In this document: one piece after another, positions 43,183 to 54,335 of the stretch
Position numbering within the stretch: position 1 is the first letter of the stretch
Layout: every line of letters starts with the position of its first letter
From: Porphyra umbilicalis
Taxonomy: Eukaryota > Rhodophyta > Bangiophyceae > Bangiales > Bangiaceae
Length of the DNA: 64,000 nt
Assembly: GCA_002049455.2 (NCBI GenBank)
Contig: KV919150.1
Coordinates: forward strand, 1 to 64,000
Direction: 5' to 3'
Made by a program: the position numbers and the translations under genes
Notes under the pieces: generated by a model
The model's input: only the letters and a program-made list of their open reading frames with translations
The model's database searches: none
What the model was told of the DNA's origin: nothing

Positions 43183-44161
43183 GCACAGTGCGGTCTAAAC
43201 CAGGTTCCCTCGATGGTAAAATTTGGGGTCCAGAGGCTCGTTCGCGGCCCCAAACCGGGCCTGTTTTGTGCATGTAAAACAAAAAATCATGCTGCAGTTT
43301 TCCCAGCAGTTCTGTCTCTCAGATCGTGTTGTGGTGGACAAAGTGCAGCACACAAGTCCCCTGAGGCCCAGTCTTGACGACGAGCTGTAAGCGTGCACGC
43401 ACGCGAGAGAACCAATGAGAGCGTTGCGTTCCAATCACGGCTGCTTCATTTCCATCCATCTACCTCGACCGGCGGTTCCGCTCACTGCGGACTTGTGCTC
43501 AAAACAGGCTCTGATTGGGGTCAGGACGTGAGCGTGTGCGAGATTTTTTGGAATATCTCTCACACGAGTACGCGTGGAGGGGCCACCTCGTGATCCTAGG
43601 TCGGTTTTCGGATCCGGGTCGACTGTCAGAAAGTGATGCCCACACGCGACACACCACGATACGGGGCACCACTCAACGGGGGCAGAAATAGGTGATGGTT
43701 ACTGATTGGGCGCTTGCGCTACCACTCGCGCGCCTGTGTCACAGCAACCGAGATCGCGTGGCTGGCGTCCATGGATCTCTTTTCCACCCAATTTACGAAC
43801 ACTTCTGCAGCGCCGTCAAGACCACCTTCAACCCAGCACGACGAAAACAAGTACTTACACGTTATATTCGGTTTGATCACGTTCACATGTGCTCACCGTC
43901 AAGACCAGGTCAGAGTGCCCCACAAATGCGCCCGATTCTGGCGTTCTGAGCCTTTTTGTGCCTCACGGAAGCGCTTGTCGTGCTGCAATCCACAGAATTG
44001 TGCAGCACGTTTTCGGGCATTATCAGTCTATCTCACATCGAAACGTGCTGCGACCCGCGGAAAACGTGCCGCACAAATGGCCTCCCAGGGGGATGCTGAA
44101 CAAGAATCACCATCGCTTGATTTTTTGCCATCGAGGGAACCTGGTTTAGACCGCACTGTGC
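43183..44161. mobile_element. Non-autonomous DNA transposon with about 34-bp inverted ends (979 bp)
   Basis: The left end begins GCACAGTGCGGTCTAAACCA and continues through GGTTCCCTCGATGG. The right end (44128-44161) is its inverse with at most one or two differences. The interior has only short frames and no transposase. No target duplication could be identified, so the exact outer limit and the superfamily are open. Confidence 0.8.
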
Positions 44162-45240
44162 GTCTCTCGCCGGACCCGCAATGCGGCTATGGTGCAACGC
44201 TTTGTGAAGCGCACTTGGGGCCGTCGTTGGCATCTAGACACATCGTATCCATACTTGTGATATGATGGCGGTTACAACTGTATAAAGGGCACTCGCCAAC
44301 GGCCGCCCGAAACCTCTGCACAAAATATTGCGGGGAAAACCATCATCTGATCGTCGGGAAAGTGTACCATCTATACTGGGGGCGTACTAGAAAAGTGTGC
44401 TGGCGTTTTCTAAATTCGCCCCAGTACACGATTTTTGCGCCGTACTGGAGGGCGATCCTTCACAGTGTGGCCTTATATCAGTATAGAAACAAGATTCGCA
44501 TTTAAGCTTCCTGGAACACACTGACACTGCGTCAACGACGTGTCTGGGGCATGAATCTGGCACGGGACGGCGTCACGTAGAGCCCTCTGAGGACTTCTCG
44601 GGCCACGAATGCGGTCGCCTTCCGACGCCGAGCGTGGCGAGCCAGATGAGGCCGACGTAGCGCCCGAAGGGACATCTACGCAGCGCGCTGAGAAGCACTC
44701 TGCCGCCGGTGTGCGAGCAGTCCACGTGACGCCGCATGGGTCGAGTACGTCGCAGCATGTATGATGGTTTACACAGCGCATCCACCCTCCCCGTGGCGGC
44801 CCCCTGGGCCCCTGGCCCCCCTCGGACGCTCTCTCTCGACGGCCCCTCGCACCCAGACCACGCCCTGCTGCCCCCCTCCCCGGTCGCCTCCGCTGTCCTC
44901 CACGCCCTCCTTCCCGGCACCTCCGCCATCCTACGATAGCCATGTCAAATCGATGGGTACTAATGCAGACAGCAGACAATAGCACAGAGAGCATGCCACA
45001 GTAGAAATACACCAGTATACAGAAGGGAGCCACAGTATCAACACATCAGGACACAAAAGGGACTTGAGAAGCAAGCGCCAATACAAAGACCACAGTACAA
45101 AGAACACAGAAAAACAGAGCTCTAACGCTCCCAGCCTCCTCCGACTCCGCCTCGCAGTCCAAGTCGGACTTATCGGTGCCACCGTCGTTCGAGGCCTTCA
45201 TCCAGCGCGCCCACTTGGTGCGGCGCCGCCGCAGCCCTTC
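44162..45240. other. No gene seen
   Basis: Mixed DNA with a minus frame over 44473-45033 of low-complexity product and a TATAAAGGG near 44281. No domain is recognised. The right part may be the 3' region of the following transposon-type gene. Confidence 0.35.
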
Positions 45241-47390
45241 TTACCCATCTTCAGATGGGCTTGGCGACAGCGGGTGTCGGAGCGCGTCACCTGCAAGACC
45301 ATGGTGATCACCAAGCGGTGGAAGGTGCTCGTCGTCCGCGGCACGGGCGTCACGCCCACCGTGGGGGCCCCCCCCACCACACCCGCTGCCCACGCCATCC
45401 CGACCGGTTGGCCCACCGCCACCATCCCCCCGAGTCCCACCGCGTGGCTCTTGCGCACCGTCCTCATTAACCGCATCACTCGGCGCGCTGCCACCGCTTG
45501 GTGCGCCATCAGGCTCGCCACGAGGGGAACACGCGCCGTCGTCGCTGTCAACGACCGTCACTGCAGACTTCTGCTGCTCTACCCAGGCACGAATGACCTG
45601 AGCGAGCTGCTTCTGCTCGGCTGGCTGCATTGCCGTGTCGACTACGTCCGTGGCGTCGACGTCGATGCCACAGGGGATAGAGGGCGTCGGCACACCCGGC
45701 TCTTCAGAGATGACGGCTCGTTTCTCATCTTCCTCGTTTGACTTGATGACCATCGCCCAGTCGTCGGCGTTCTCGTCGACGCTTGCGTCCAGGTAGGTCA
45801 GCTCCTTAGCTTACACGACGCGGCCGCCCGTTTTGGTCCCGCCATGGAGAGAGGCTGCCTTCGGCTTCTTCGGCTCCGGCGGCTCCTCTTCCGCCTGGTC
45901 CACGTTATCCGCTGCGGTGGCCGCACTCTGGGTCTCGTCTAAGCATATCTGCTCCAAGAAGAGCCGGATCTATATCGAGATCGAAGCCAATGCTAGTACA
46001 AACAGGGGTCCCAGGCAGCGTCACTAGAAGGACCACAATACCAGGGACGGTCATCACAATCGGCGCAGTACTACCGCGACATCTACACCCTCATCCCATC
46101 CTCCCTCTCCTGCACCTCAGCATCCCCGCATCGCGAGCGTACCTTGCTCAGCACGAAGGCCAAGCTGGAGAGGAAGGTCGAGATTGCTGCGGCTGAATCT
46201 TCGCCGTCGGGGAACGTGCACTCTTCCAGTTTTCCGCCGCAGACGTGCACCATGACCAAGTAGCCTAGTATCACCCCCCGACGCCCGTCGATGCCCTTGA
46301 TGTACCCCCGACCCTTAAGGACGTTACCGGCCGCCTCCGCGCTTTGATCAAGCTTTGCCCCGGTTGTCCATGCCGCCTCGATGGCCCTGGACAAACTGCA
46401 GTGCGCGTTGTTCCGGGCCTTACTCATCCACAGCTTCAACTTCACGGGCGCGGCCGGCTTCGGCATGCGCTTCGTGAACCGCTTCACCGGTCGCGACGGG
46501 GGCCTGAAGACCGTTTTCAGCAAATTAGTGGCGCCCTTGTCGTCGGTCTTGTGGACCTCCATGACGACCTTCTTGAAGAGCTCGTCGACCATCGTGGGGG
46601 AGTGAAGCGCCTTGTCGGGCGTGTGCGGTTTGAGCAAACCGTAGAACAGGTACTTGGTGAGTGTGCGCCTCAGGGCGTGAATGTGCGGCTGGGTTTCTGA
46701 CACAGGCAGGGACTGCATGCGCGCAGCAGTGCCTTGCCGTGCCGGCCGTGTTGCTGCCGTCACTTGGATGCCGTCGCCGCCGCTGTCGCCAGCGCTTGTC
46801 CCGCCATCGGCTGCAAGTTTTTCTGGTGCAGCTGCCTCGCCGAGGCAGTCAAATACACGGCGTCGCTTCGACGTTGGCGTACCCTCCGCCTCAGCGGCTG
46901 ACCCCTCCGTGAATGACACGATGGCCTCGGCGGTGCGCTGCGCGGCGACCGCTGAAACGTTCGAGTTGTGGGCAGCAATGTAGGTACAGAGCTTGTCGTT
47001 TGTAGTGCAAGAATCCCATACCGGAGGGGGGACGGGGACCTTGACGCCTCCCTGCGTCCACTGGAGGTTCTCAGCAGCAGCAGCTCCCGCCGCCCACATT
47101 TGCTTCCGCGTCCTCTTTCGAGTGGTGGTCCCAGTCGCTTCACCAGCCCCGACTGGAGTGATAGGGGGTGAGGGATCTGTATTGGAGACGTGCAGTGGTG
47201 CTGGTCCGGAAGAGGTTCCCAACGTCTGTTCACGCCAAGCGAAGGCGAGCGTAGCTTGACTGGCGAGGGGGAGGGGTCCGAGTGGGTTGTGCCGAGAAGT
47301 ACGGGCAGAAGCTCTCGGGAGCAAGACGCCAGCCAATGCAACAGCAGACACTACCAGCACACATGCGTCAGTACATAAACAATAGTACAA
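45241..47390 (-). pseudogene. Unknown transposon-type gene with a phase-0 intron and an in-frame TAA
   Basis: The first exon (47390 to 46089) encodes about 430 residues including PPVWDSCTTNDKLCTYIAAH, a basic block TSKRRRVFDC and ILGYLVMVHVCGGKLEECTF. A 119-base intron (46088 to 45970, GTG...TATAG) joins Arg of GMR to IRLFLEQICLDETQSA without shifting phase. The next exon has a nuclear-signal-like EPPEPKKPKAA, then TAA at 45811-45813, then AKELTYLDASVDENADDWAM and EQKQLAQVIRAWVEQQ in the same frame. The TAA sits in GTGTAAGC, so a second intron donor is an alternative to a nonsense codon. The region 45530-45200 stays open in two frames. No family recognised; its setting among transposons suggests an element-encoded protein. 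The 5' end is uncertain. Confidence 0.45.
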
Positions 47391-47515
47391 AAACCATCAG
47401 TACTAGTGCGCGTCCTTCAGTACACAAATGTGCTACCTCAGATCCAGCACGTCCTTGAGTAAAGCACCGTGACGTGGATGCATCACCACTCAATGCATAC
47501 GCAGATCACAGAAAC

Positions 47516-48785
47516 TCACCAACGTGCAGGTGCAGAAGCGCCATCCGGTCGACGAGACCGTCTCAGCTGCTCGGGCGCCGACGACACTTCAATTGTCGCC
47601 GCCCCTCCTCGGATGTAGCAGGCGTCTCCGACAAACACCACCGCTCCACCGCGGCGGTCGACCGCACGCACAGACAACAGGTTGTCTGTCAGGTCTGGCA
47701 CAAGCATGGCCTCACCGAGGATTATTCTTACCTTGGTGTTGGCCGACCCCACGTCCATAGAGACATATCCGTGCCCCTTAATGTACATCTTGTGACCGTG
47801 AGCCAGAGTGACCTTGGCCCCGCTGCCCGACGTCTTGACGGTGAAGCCGTTGCCCCCGGCGGCCATATGGTTGGTCGCGCCGGAGGCCAGCACCCAGGTC
47901 TACATCCAACTGGGACTCTCGGGAGTCTTGTGCTCCCCGGCCCGGCCTGCCGACGCCGCGTAGGCCAATGCGGCACGGGGAGGTGCACCACCGCCCCCTC
48001 CACCATCCCGACGCCCGCCGCTTGGCTTCTTGTTGCCCTTGGCGTCTTCGGCCTTCTTCTTGAGGCAGTCGCGCTTCATATGCCCCTTCTTGTCGCAGTA
48101 GTAGCACACGACCGCCTTCTTGTCCCACGGCTTCTTGGTAGCCGATGCCGCAAACGCTTGCGACTTGACGCCAGTCGACGACGACGACCGCCCTCGGCTG
48201 GCTCGCTGCTCCACCGTGAGCAGCTTGGCGCTCACTTCGGCGAGGTTGCGCTTCCCGTCCATGTTCTCCAGGACGGTCTTGATCATGTCGTACTCTGCTG
48301 GAAGACCTGATAGGATCTGCAGCACGAGTGTGTTCTCGTCCACCTGGTTGCCCAGCATGGCGAGTTTTTGGCGGAGGCCCTTGGCGCGCGACGTGTACTT
48401 GATGATGTTCTCGTCGCCATCCTTCTTGAGGTTGCTCAGCTCGTGCACGAGCTGGAGCAGCCGTGCGTTGTCGCGCGCCTCAAAGATGTCCTTGAGCGCG
48501 TCCCACGCGTCCTTGGCCGTACTGACCGCCGTCACCGAATTGAGATGAACCGGCTTGACCGACATCTGGATGGTCGCCAACGCCGACTGGTTCGTGATGT
48601 TCCACGCGTCCGCCACCAAGTTGCCCTTGGAATCACTCCCGGTCGCGGGGCGGTCCGTCACGACCTGCGACCAGACCTTCTCCTTGATGAGCTGTGCACG
48701 GCAGTACACGGCCCAGACCTTGTAATCGTCGTCCAGCTGCGCAAAGCGAGGGCCACCTTAGCGCCCGTACTCCGACATGACGACG
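47516..48785 (-). pseudogene. Copia-type gag and protease remnant
   Basis: The frame starts MSEYGR, meets TAA at codon 7, then reads FAQLDDDYKVWAVYCRAQLI and a long gag (LKDIFEARDNARLLQLVHEL; LQILSGLPAEYDMIKTVLEN) ending in a CCHC knuckle CYYCDKKGHMKRDC. After TAG near 47900 the same frame gives TWVLASGATNHMAAGG, the start of the Copia protease, then the linker typical of pre-integrase (LVPDLTDNLLSVRAVDRRGG), and stops at 47516. The protease active site is normally D-S-G; here it is A-S-G. Integrase and reverse transcriptase are missing. A dead Ty1/Copia fragment. No long terminal repeats are recognised. Confidence 0.88.
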
Positions 48786-49202
48786 ACAACCACGCCCCGA
48801 GGCGCGACACTGACGACGTGGTAGGCTAAACCCGCCCGCCCGACGCCGGAACACACAGCAGCCCAACGAGTGCCGTCCCGCAAACGACAGAGCGGAAGAC
48901 GACGATGACCACCAGCGACACTGGGCCCATAACCTGTGAAGTCGATGATGTTGAGTGGGTGCGTTTTTTTACTAGGCACGGCGTTCCCAGGCCTGCGAAG
49001 GCGTGCCTGATATCCCCCAGGCCACCTCAGCCGCAGGGCCTTCCCAGGCACCCCCAATGGCGCGGCCGACAAGGCCCGCACGGCGCCTCCCAGGGCAGCT
49101 CCCGCACCTCCGGAGGGCGCCCACAGCCTCACACTCAAGGCGCCTCTACCCACACAAATCTCCCCCGCAGCTCAACCCCTAATGGGTTCCCCGCTGAAAG
49201 AT
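48786..49202. other. No gene seen
   Basis: Spacer between two retroelement remnants. It includes the probable 5' leader of the Copia gag. No LTR is recognised. Confidence 0.4.
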
Positions 49203-49898
49203 CTACAAATCAGTACATGCAGTGTCACAACACAAATACAAAGACTTACGACTTACGCAAGCGCCAATTGTCCCTGGGGGACTGCGGAAGTACACTTCAC
49301 ACGAGCGGTAGTCCAGGACGCCCGCGAAGCGATCGTCTGGGCACTCCAGGACCGCCAACTTGCCGGACCCCACCTTGCGCCCCACGTGGTCGTCGTCGTT
49401 GTCGGTTGTCGCCGGCGACAGCGAGGAAGATGACGACGACGATGACGACGAGGGACTACGGTGACGCCGTGACTTCCCTTTGCTGCGGCTCTTCCGCGTG
49501 TCCACGGGAGAATCTCGGCGGGGGGCATCTTGAGCGGAGCCCGCGGGGCTCGCCGCGATGGCCCGAGAAACGTCGGCCAATAACGACTCGCGGAACGTCG
49601 ACAGCGCCGTGTCCAGATCTGAAATCGCCAGAGGCGTCGTCGAACCACGATCTTGATCCAACAATCCCGTCCGTTCGTCGTGACGTCGAGGGGGAAAGGC
49701 ATCGGCCCCCGGCGGGACCCGCCGTACCGTTTCGACCACGAGGTCCGCCAATGGCCGAGGCTGAGTGAAGGGAATCCCTGATCCAGCCGCGGATCCCCAT
49801 GTTGCAGCGACCGCTGGGGTCACCGCGGATGTACACGCCGGCATACCGCTAGCGATCGCGTCCGACTTGGTGATGTCGGGCGGCGACGCCATCGTAGT
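49203..49898 (-). CDS. gag-like protein of an LTR retrotransposon
   Basis: The product from MASPPDITKSDAIAS (start about 49896) contains PLADLVVETVRRVPPGA, TALSTFRESLLADVSRAIAA, a basic/serine block (KSRSKGKSRRHRS followed by ten serines) and an acidic TTDNDDDH stretch, then LECPDDRFAGVLDYRSCEVY. No zinc knuckle is seen. It lies downstream of a 500-bp LTR-like block and a primer-binding-like site in the same orientation, which is why I call it gag. The frame is also open upstream to 50003 through the leader. Pol is not present in the next few kilobases, so the element is incomplete. Confidence 0.5.
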   Translation of the reverse strand, partial: TTMASPPDITKSDAIASGMPACTSAVTPAVAATWGSAAGSGIPFTQPRPLADLVVETVRRVPPGADAFPPRRHDERTGLLDQDRGSTTPLAISDLDTALSTFRESLLADVSRAIAASPAGSAQDAPRRDSPVDTRKSRSKGKSRRHRSPSSSSSSSSSSLSPATTDNDDDHVGRKVGSGKLAVLECPDDRFAGVLDYRSCEVYFRSPPGTIGACVSRKSLYLCCDTACTDL

Positions 49899-50010
49899 GG
49901 CCGGGCGGTAATCGACGACAGACCGACGCGGAGATCCACGTCGCCATAAATCCACAAACCAACAGACGATCGGGGAACCGGCGACCCGGTTCGGGCGTGG
50001 CAATGGCCGG

Positions 50011-50030
50011 AATCCCCTGCTGCTCCACCA
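50011..50030 (-). other. Probable primer-binding site of the LTR element
   Basis: Reads TGGTGGAGCAGCAGGGGATT on the minus strand, five bases after the LTR end. It starts with TGG as expected for pairing with a tRNA 3' CCA. The tRNA was not identified. Confidence 0.5.
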
Positions 50031-50035
50031 GAAAT

Positions 50036-50535
50036 TGTAGCGGTTCTAGGCACCACCACGTTGGTTCGTCGTCTTGCCGAAGTGACCTCTTGATCAACTC
50101 GGTCCGTCGAAGGAACTGCCCCGGAACTCGACCCACAGCCCAGCCTTCCCCCAACGAGAGGAGAGGATCACGGCGAAGCCCAGGGGGGAATCGTAGTCCG
50201 AAGCACAGTTGGTTTTATCAAACGGCGACGGGGACGGCGTCCCCGCTCTCAATAAACCCCTCCCAAACCCGAACGCAGGTGGCCAAAGTAGCCACCCCAA
50301 ATGCGCCAAACCGATAAATCCTTCCAAAGCGAAAAGTTCAAACAAGTAGTAGGGGGGCTGGGAAAACCACTGGGGAAAAGCCCCGCCCCCGACCGAATCC
50401 AATCTCCCTGAGATCTGGACAGGTCATTCCCTTGCTGGCCCGGATCGGGATATTTTGGGACGGCCCCTGGGGGTGTGCTGTTCACAGCTGAGGGGCCACG
50501 CCCCTTCCAACTGGGGGACCCCCGACCGCCACACA
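50036..50535 (-). mobile_element. Probable 5' long terminal repeat (500 bp)
   Basis: On the minus strand this block begins TGTGTGGCGG and ends AACCGCTACA, the TG...CA termini of an LTR. It is followed by a primer-binding-like site and a gag-like frame. The partner 3' LTR is not seen in the window, so this rests on layout and not on a matched pair. Confidence 0.5.
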
Positions 50536-50662
50536 ACGTGCTGCATTGACATTGTGTACTGAAACTTTTAACAAGCGCCCTTGTTTTCCCTCTTTGGCAT
50601 GTCTTGTGCTGTGGTATTGTGCCCACAGATACGTTGTACCAAAAGCAACCAGGCAGGCCACT

Positions 50663-51719
50663 ATGACGGGGAGTGAGCACCGACGGGCTCTCCCATTTCT
50701 GCCCTTCAGCGTCGTGGGGGCGGCGGGCTCCCCAAATAGTGAGACGGACCACCGCTTCCTGACAATCGCCATGTGCGAGTTGGTCCAAACGACCAACATG
50801 CTGTTTGCCGAGGGGTGTACTGGCGGCGGCATCACGCTGGAGGACGCGGAGGAGCTTACGCAGAAGGCGTACAAGTTGGTGGTGGAGCACTACCAACCCG
50901 TACTAGGCCCCTCCCACACGACGAAGCTCCACCGCTTTGCTGGCCACCTGCTGGACGAATTCCGGCTGCGTCACCAACAGGCGACGACAGCAGTTCGTCA
51001 AGCTGCTCATCATCAAACAGCAGGTCGCCATCATCCTTCTGGCCGATGAAGATGAGCCTGAAGCCCCGGTGGAGCTTCAGCCGCAGGAGGGGCATACCGG
51101 TGGGGTTCGTCGACGCCGGTACACCAGGCGGCGGACGGCCGCCCAGTTGGCTCGAGGCCGGAAGCTTCCAGGCCTCGGCGCCGCTCTGGGCGTCCAGAAC
51201 AACACAGAGCTGTACTGCAGCAACAGCTTGTACTACGGGGACTCGTCCCGTCCAATGCGCGGACGATTATCTCACACGGTCCGAGCCGCCGCGAGCTTCC
51301 ATGGGGCACAATGGCTCGACTGGCTGCGGTACCGTGGGCCGAGAGGCGACCAGCGCGTCGGACAAGCCGCGCTTGTTGTCCACTCAAGGGCTGGTACCTG
51401 GGAGCGGCTGGTCGTCCGGCGGGCTGAGAGTGCTGCTTCTCGGCACGGTTGCGTGCTCACTGACTATGGGTGCCAGCGCCTCCAATGGGTTGTGTCGGAC
51501 GACCAGGACGCTTCAAGCGTGGACATGCTGGAGGCTAAAGACGTTGAGTGCTGGATACCGGTGGAGCACGACTGGGAAGACCTCAGCGAGCGACACGGCG
51601 TGACCGTTCTACCAGATGATGTGCCTAACACGGTGGAGGAGCTGCGCGCCGCTCGGTTCTTTGTTAATGCGTTTGTGAGGGAGTACCCGGGAGAGGAGGA
51701 GAACGGGGAAGATGAGTAG
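50663..51719 (+). pseudogene. C-terminal part of a DNA-transposon protein, frameshifted
   Basis: The first part from ATG 50663 reads FLTIAMCELVQTTNMLFAEG, then ITLEDAEELTQKAYKLVVEH and LHRFAGHLLDEFRLR. The second, in another frame, reads RRRQQFVKLLIIKQQVAIIL and continues to HGCVLTDYGCQRLQWVVSDD, ECWIPVEHDWEDLSERHGVT, AARFFVNAFVREYPG and TAG at 51717-51719. The switch, near 50975-51000, probably reflects a deletion, since the join lacks the Gly/Asn-rich linker expected after DEFRLR. The last segment looks like the C-terminus of a transposase-like protein family, but I cannot name the superfamily. Confidence 0.5.
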
Positions 51720-51851
51720 CGAATGTAGTATTGCTTCTGTCTGTATCTGGCCAGCTATACTAGCACACTCCGCGGAGGCACCGCAAGGAGGGCTGGGCTG
51801 GCTCGAGAAACCAACTCGGCACTGAGCGCTCGACTGCGGTTCATGCAGTTG

Positions 51852-51953
51852 CAGCACGCTCGGGGTGCCGTCTGAGCGCGGTGAAAGAACGACGTTTGAC
51901 AGCAGCACGCTTGGGGTGCCGCCGGAGCGCGGTGAAAGAACGAGGTTTGACCG
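51852..51953. repeat. Two-copy tandem duplication, 51-bp period
   Basis: GCAGCACGCTCGGGGTGCCG begins at 51852 and the nearly identical copy at 51903. Both contain GAGCGCGGTGAAAGAACGA. No coding meaning seen. Confidence 0.85.
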
Positions 51954-52832
51954 ACATGTCATCCGCACAGCATTGGACGATACGTGTAGGACTGGGGTGA
52001 GGCTTGGCAGTCCAGTAGTGAACGACGCGGGTTGATCCGTGACCGAAGGCCCTGATAGGCTCTGAATCGCCCCAGATGCGCTGGCTTTTCCTCCGACACT
52101 CTCCACTTGTAGCCTGCTCTCGGGCGGGCTACATGTCCAGAAATATCGGCGACGTCCCGGGGTACAGGGAATCTGACTTGTAGCCTGCGTTTCGTCCCAG
52201 ATGGGCCCGAGTTCTGGCCACCAGGCTTCCATATCGGCCCCAAGTACCCGGGAGTACAGAAATCAGCCCCTAGCACGTGCTCAGTACGCCCTCAGTACAT
52301 GGTACACTTTCCCGACGATGGCTCATCAGGAGGTTTCCGCAAAAAAATGCGGGGTCCACAACACCCAAAACAGCCATTGTGGTTCTACCTCACTTAAGGA
52401 GCACAGCGCTGAGGGCGCCCCACCCGCGTGCCTCGACCCATTCGTGGCGACCGCGGGCGCTCGTTGAGAATGATGCGGTGCACGGAGAGCGACGCACACG
52501 CCCGCCAGTGTCAAATAGGCACGCAAGCCCAAGTGAGCGACGGCGGAGGGGACGCTTTCCTTTTTCGACGCGCCCCACCGTGATCGGCTGAGAGCAGCGC
52601 CTGATGACCTTGGTAGGGTGACCCTATGAAGTGCACAAGTGGCGGTGAGTGGTGGATGAATGTGCCACAGCGCCAAACGAGGGGTTGCTTGTGATGAGAT
52701 CATGAGACCGTCTGGAACGGCGTGCCCCGCTCAGCGTGTGTTATTGTGCTCCCCGGATACAGAACAACAGCAAGCACTGGTATCGTGCAGGCTACTGCGG
52801 ATTGATTGGCGCAATCGGCGCTTCTGACCATC
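51954..52832. other. No gene seen
   Basis: Ordinary DNA with short frames on both strands; no recognisable domain. Confidence 0.4.
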
Positions 52833-54335
52833 CCTACGGGAAATGCCGGATCGAAAAAGCTCGACATCCTAAGAGCGGGCCAATCAGTTTCGCGCATTTG
52901 CTCCTGTGACCCAACCGGGATCACCTCGGATGGAGTTGAAGACCTGACTCGGATCAAAGGGTGTTCCACTGCAGCACACTTCACCGTGAGTGGCCAGAGT
53001 ATCAGCTGTAAACTGTAAGCTGTTCAGATGTCAGATCTAATTCGATGTAGCCCACGAGGGTTGCCTCGTAGAAGTGCATTTGTCAAAGTAGCCTTCGAGA
53101 AATGTCAGGTGATCCAGTGCCATGCCCTTTTAAAGCCGTCACCGCCGTCGTGCCCGGCACCCACGGTCGCTTCTCATCCGCGACCGCTCCCGATCGACCG
53201 CTACAACCTGACCGCCACTGGCATCGTCTCTGCTCGGCAATCGCACTCAACACTCTTTTGTCACCATCATCCCCACCACTCGCACAAACCATCATCCCCA
53301 CCATCATTACCGCTCGGTGACCTCCAGGGGCCGCGGAGGTGGGCGCGGCAGCAGGGGGACGTGGCGGACGGGGGGGGGGTGGGCAGGCTGACTTGGTCGT
53401 TGGTGTTTTGGGCGGGGGTGGTGTGCTTGATGGGGGGGACGGGGGGGGCGCGGTTGCCGAGGTGGCTGCGCTGGAGAGGCATTACACCCCTGCCGACGAC
53501 GACGCCGACGACGACGGGCTGTCCGACCCAGAGGAGGAGGACGACGGTAGCAAGAGCTTCCTGCTATGCTTGTAGTGTGCGGCGTGGCTCGGGGGGGGCC
53601 GAGGCGAGGGGGGGGGGAGGCGAGGGGGGGGGGGAGGCGAGGGGGGGGGGGGAGGCGCGGGGGGGGGGAGGCGAGGGGGGGGGGGAGGCGAGGGGGGGGG
53701 GGAGGCGAGGGGGGGGGGAGGCGAGGGGGGGGGGGGAGGCGAGGGGGGGGGGGAGGCGAGGGGGGGGGGAGGCGAGGGGGGGGGGGAGGCGAGGGGGGGG
53801 GGGGGCGATGGGGGGGGGGGGGCGATGGGGGGGGAGGCGAGGGGAGAGGGGGGGCGATGGGGGGGGAGGCGAGGGGAAAGGGGGGCAGGGGGGGGGGGGG
53901 AGGGGGGGCGAGCGTGGGGGTATGGGGGACGGAAAGAGCGCACGTAGGTAGGCATCGCGGTCGGGGCGCCAGCGGCGGTGTAGCCGATTATAATTGCGCA
54001 AATATGGACCCTGTGATACACGTGGGTCTCACGTGTCTCCCTCTCATTCGTGCAGACCTAGACGCCAGCCCGGATCATGATGTCATAGGTGCATTCTATT
54101 CGTCAGATCTATGTGCCTGGAGCAACGACAGCCGCTCAATCGAATCAATGGCAGCCGCACAATCCGTTAGGGTGCCTCCCAGGCCCTTTCCAGAGTCTCA
54201 TTCATTGAGCTTTTTTGATCATCAGGCCAATGAGGAGCCGGCCTCAGTCTCACCCTCAAATTCCAGCCGAGTGGGATTTTGCAAATTCCTAACTCCTCGA
54301 AGTCGAGCTTTTTTGATCCGGCATTTCCCGTAGGG
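52833..54335. mobile_element. Candidate DNA transposon, 34-bp inverted ends enclosing a G-rich minisatellite (about 1.5 kb)
   Basis: The left end is CCCTACGGGAAATGCCGGAT followed by CGAAAAAGCTCGAC. The right end (54302-54335) is its inverse with one mismatch. No target duplication is visible directly outside. The interior holds no transposase. It contains a GC-rich block and a run of G-tract repeats at 53581-53905. Confidence 0.65.
53581..53905 (+). repeat. G-rich minisatellite, about 16-19-bp units
   Basis: About twenty repeats of GGCGAGGGGGGGGGGA with variable G-run length (about 6-12), shading into GGCGATGGGGGG units at the right. The plus strand is almost cytosine-poor and has dense G-tracts, so G-quadruplex formation is likely. 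Confidence 0.9.
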
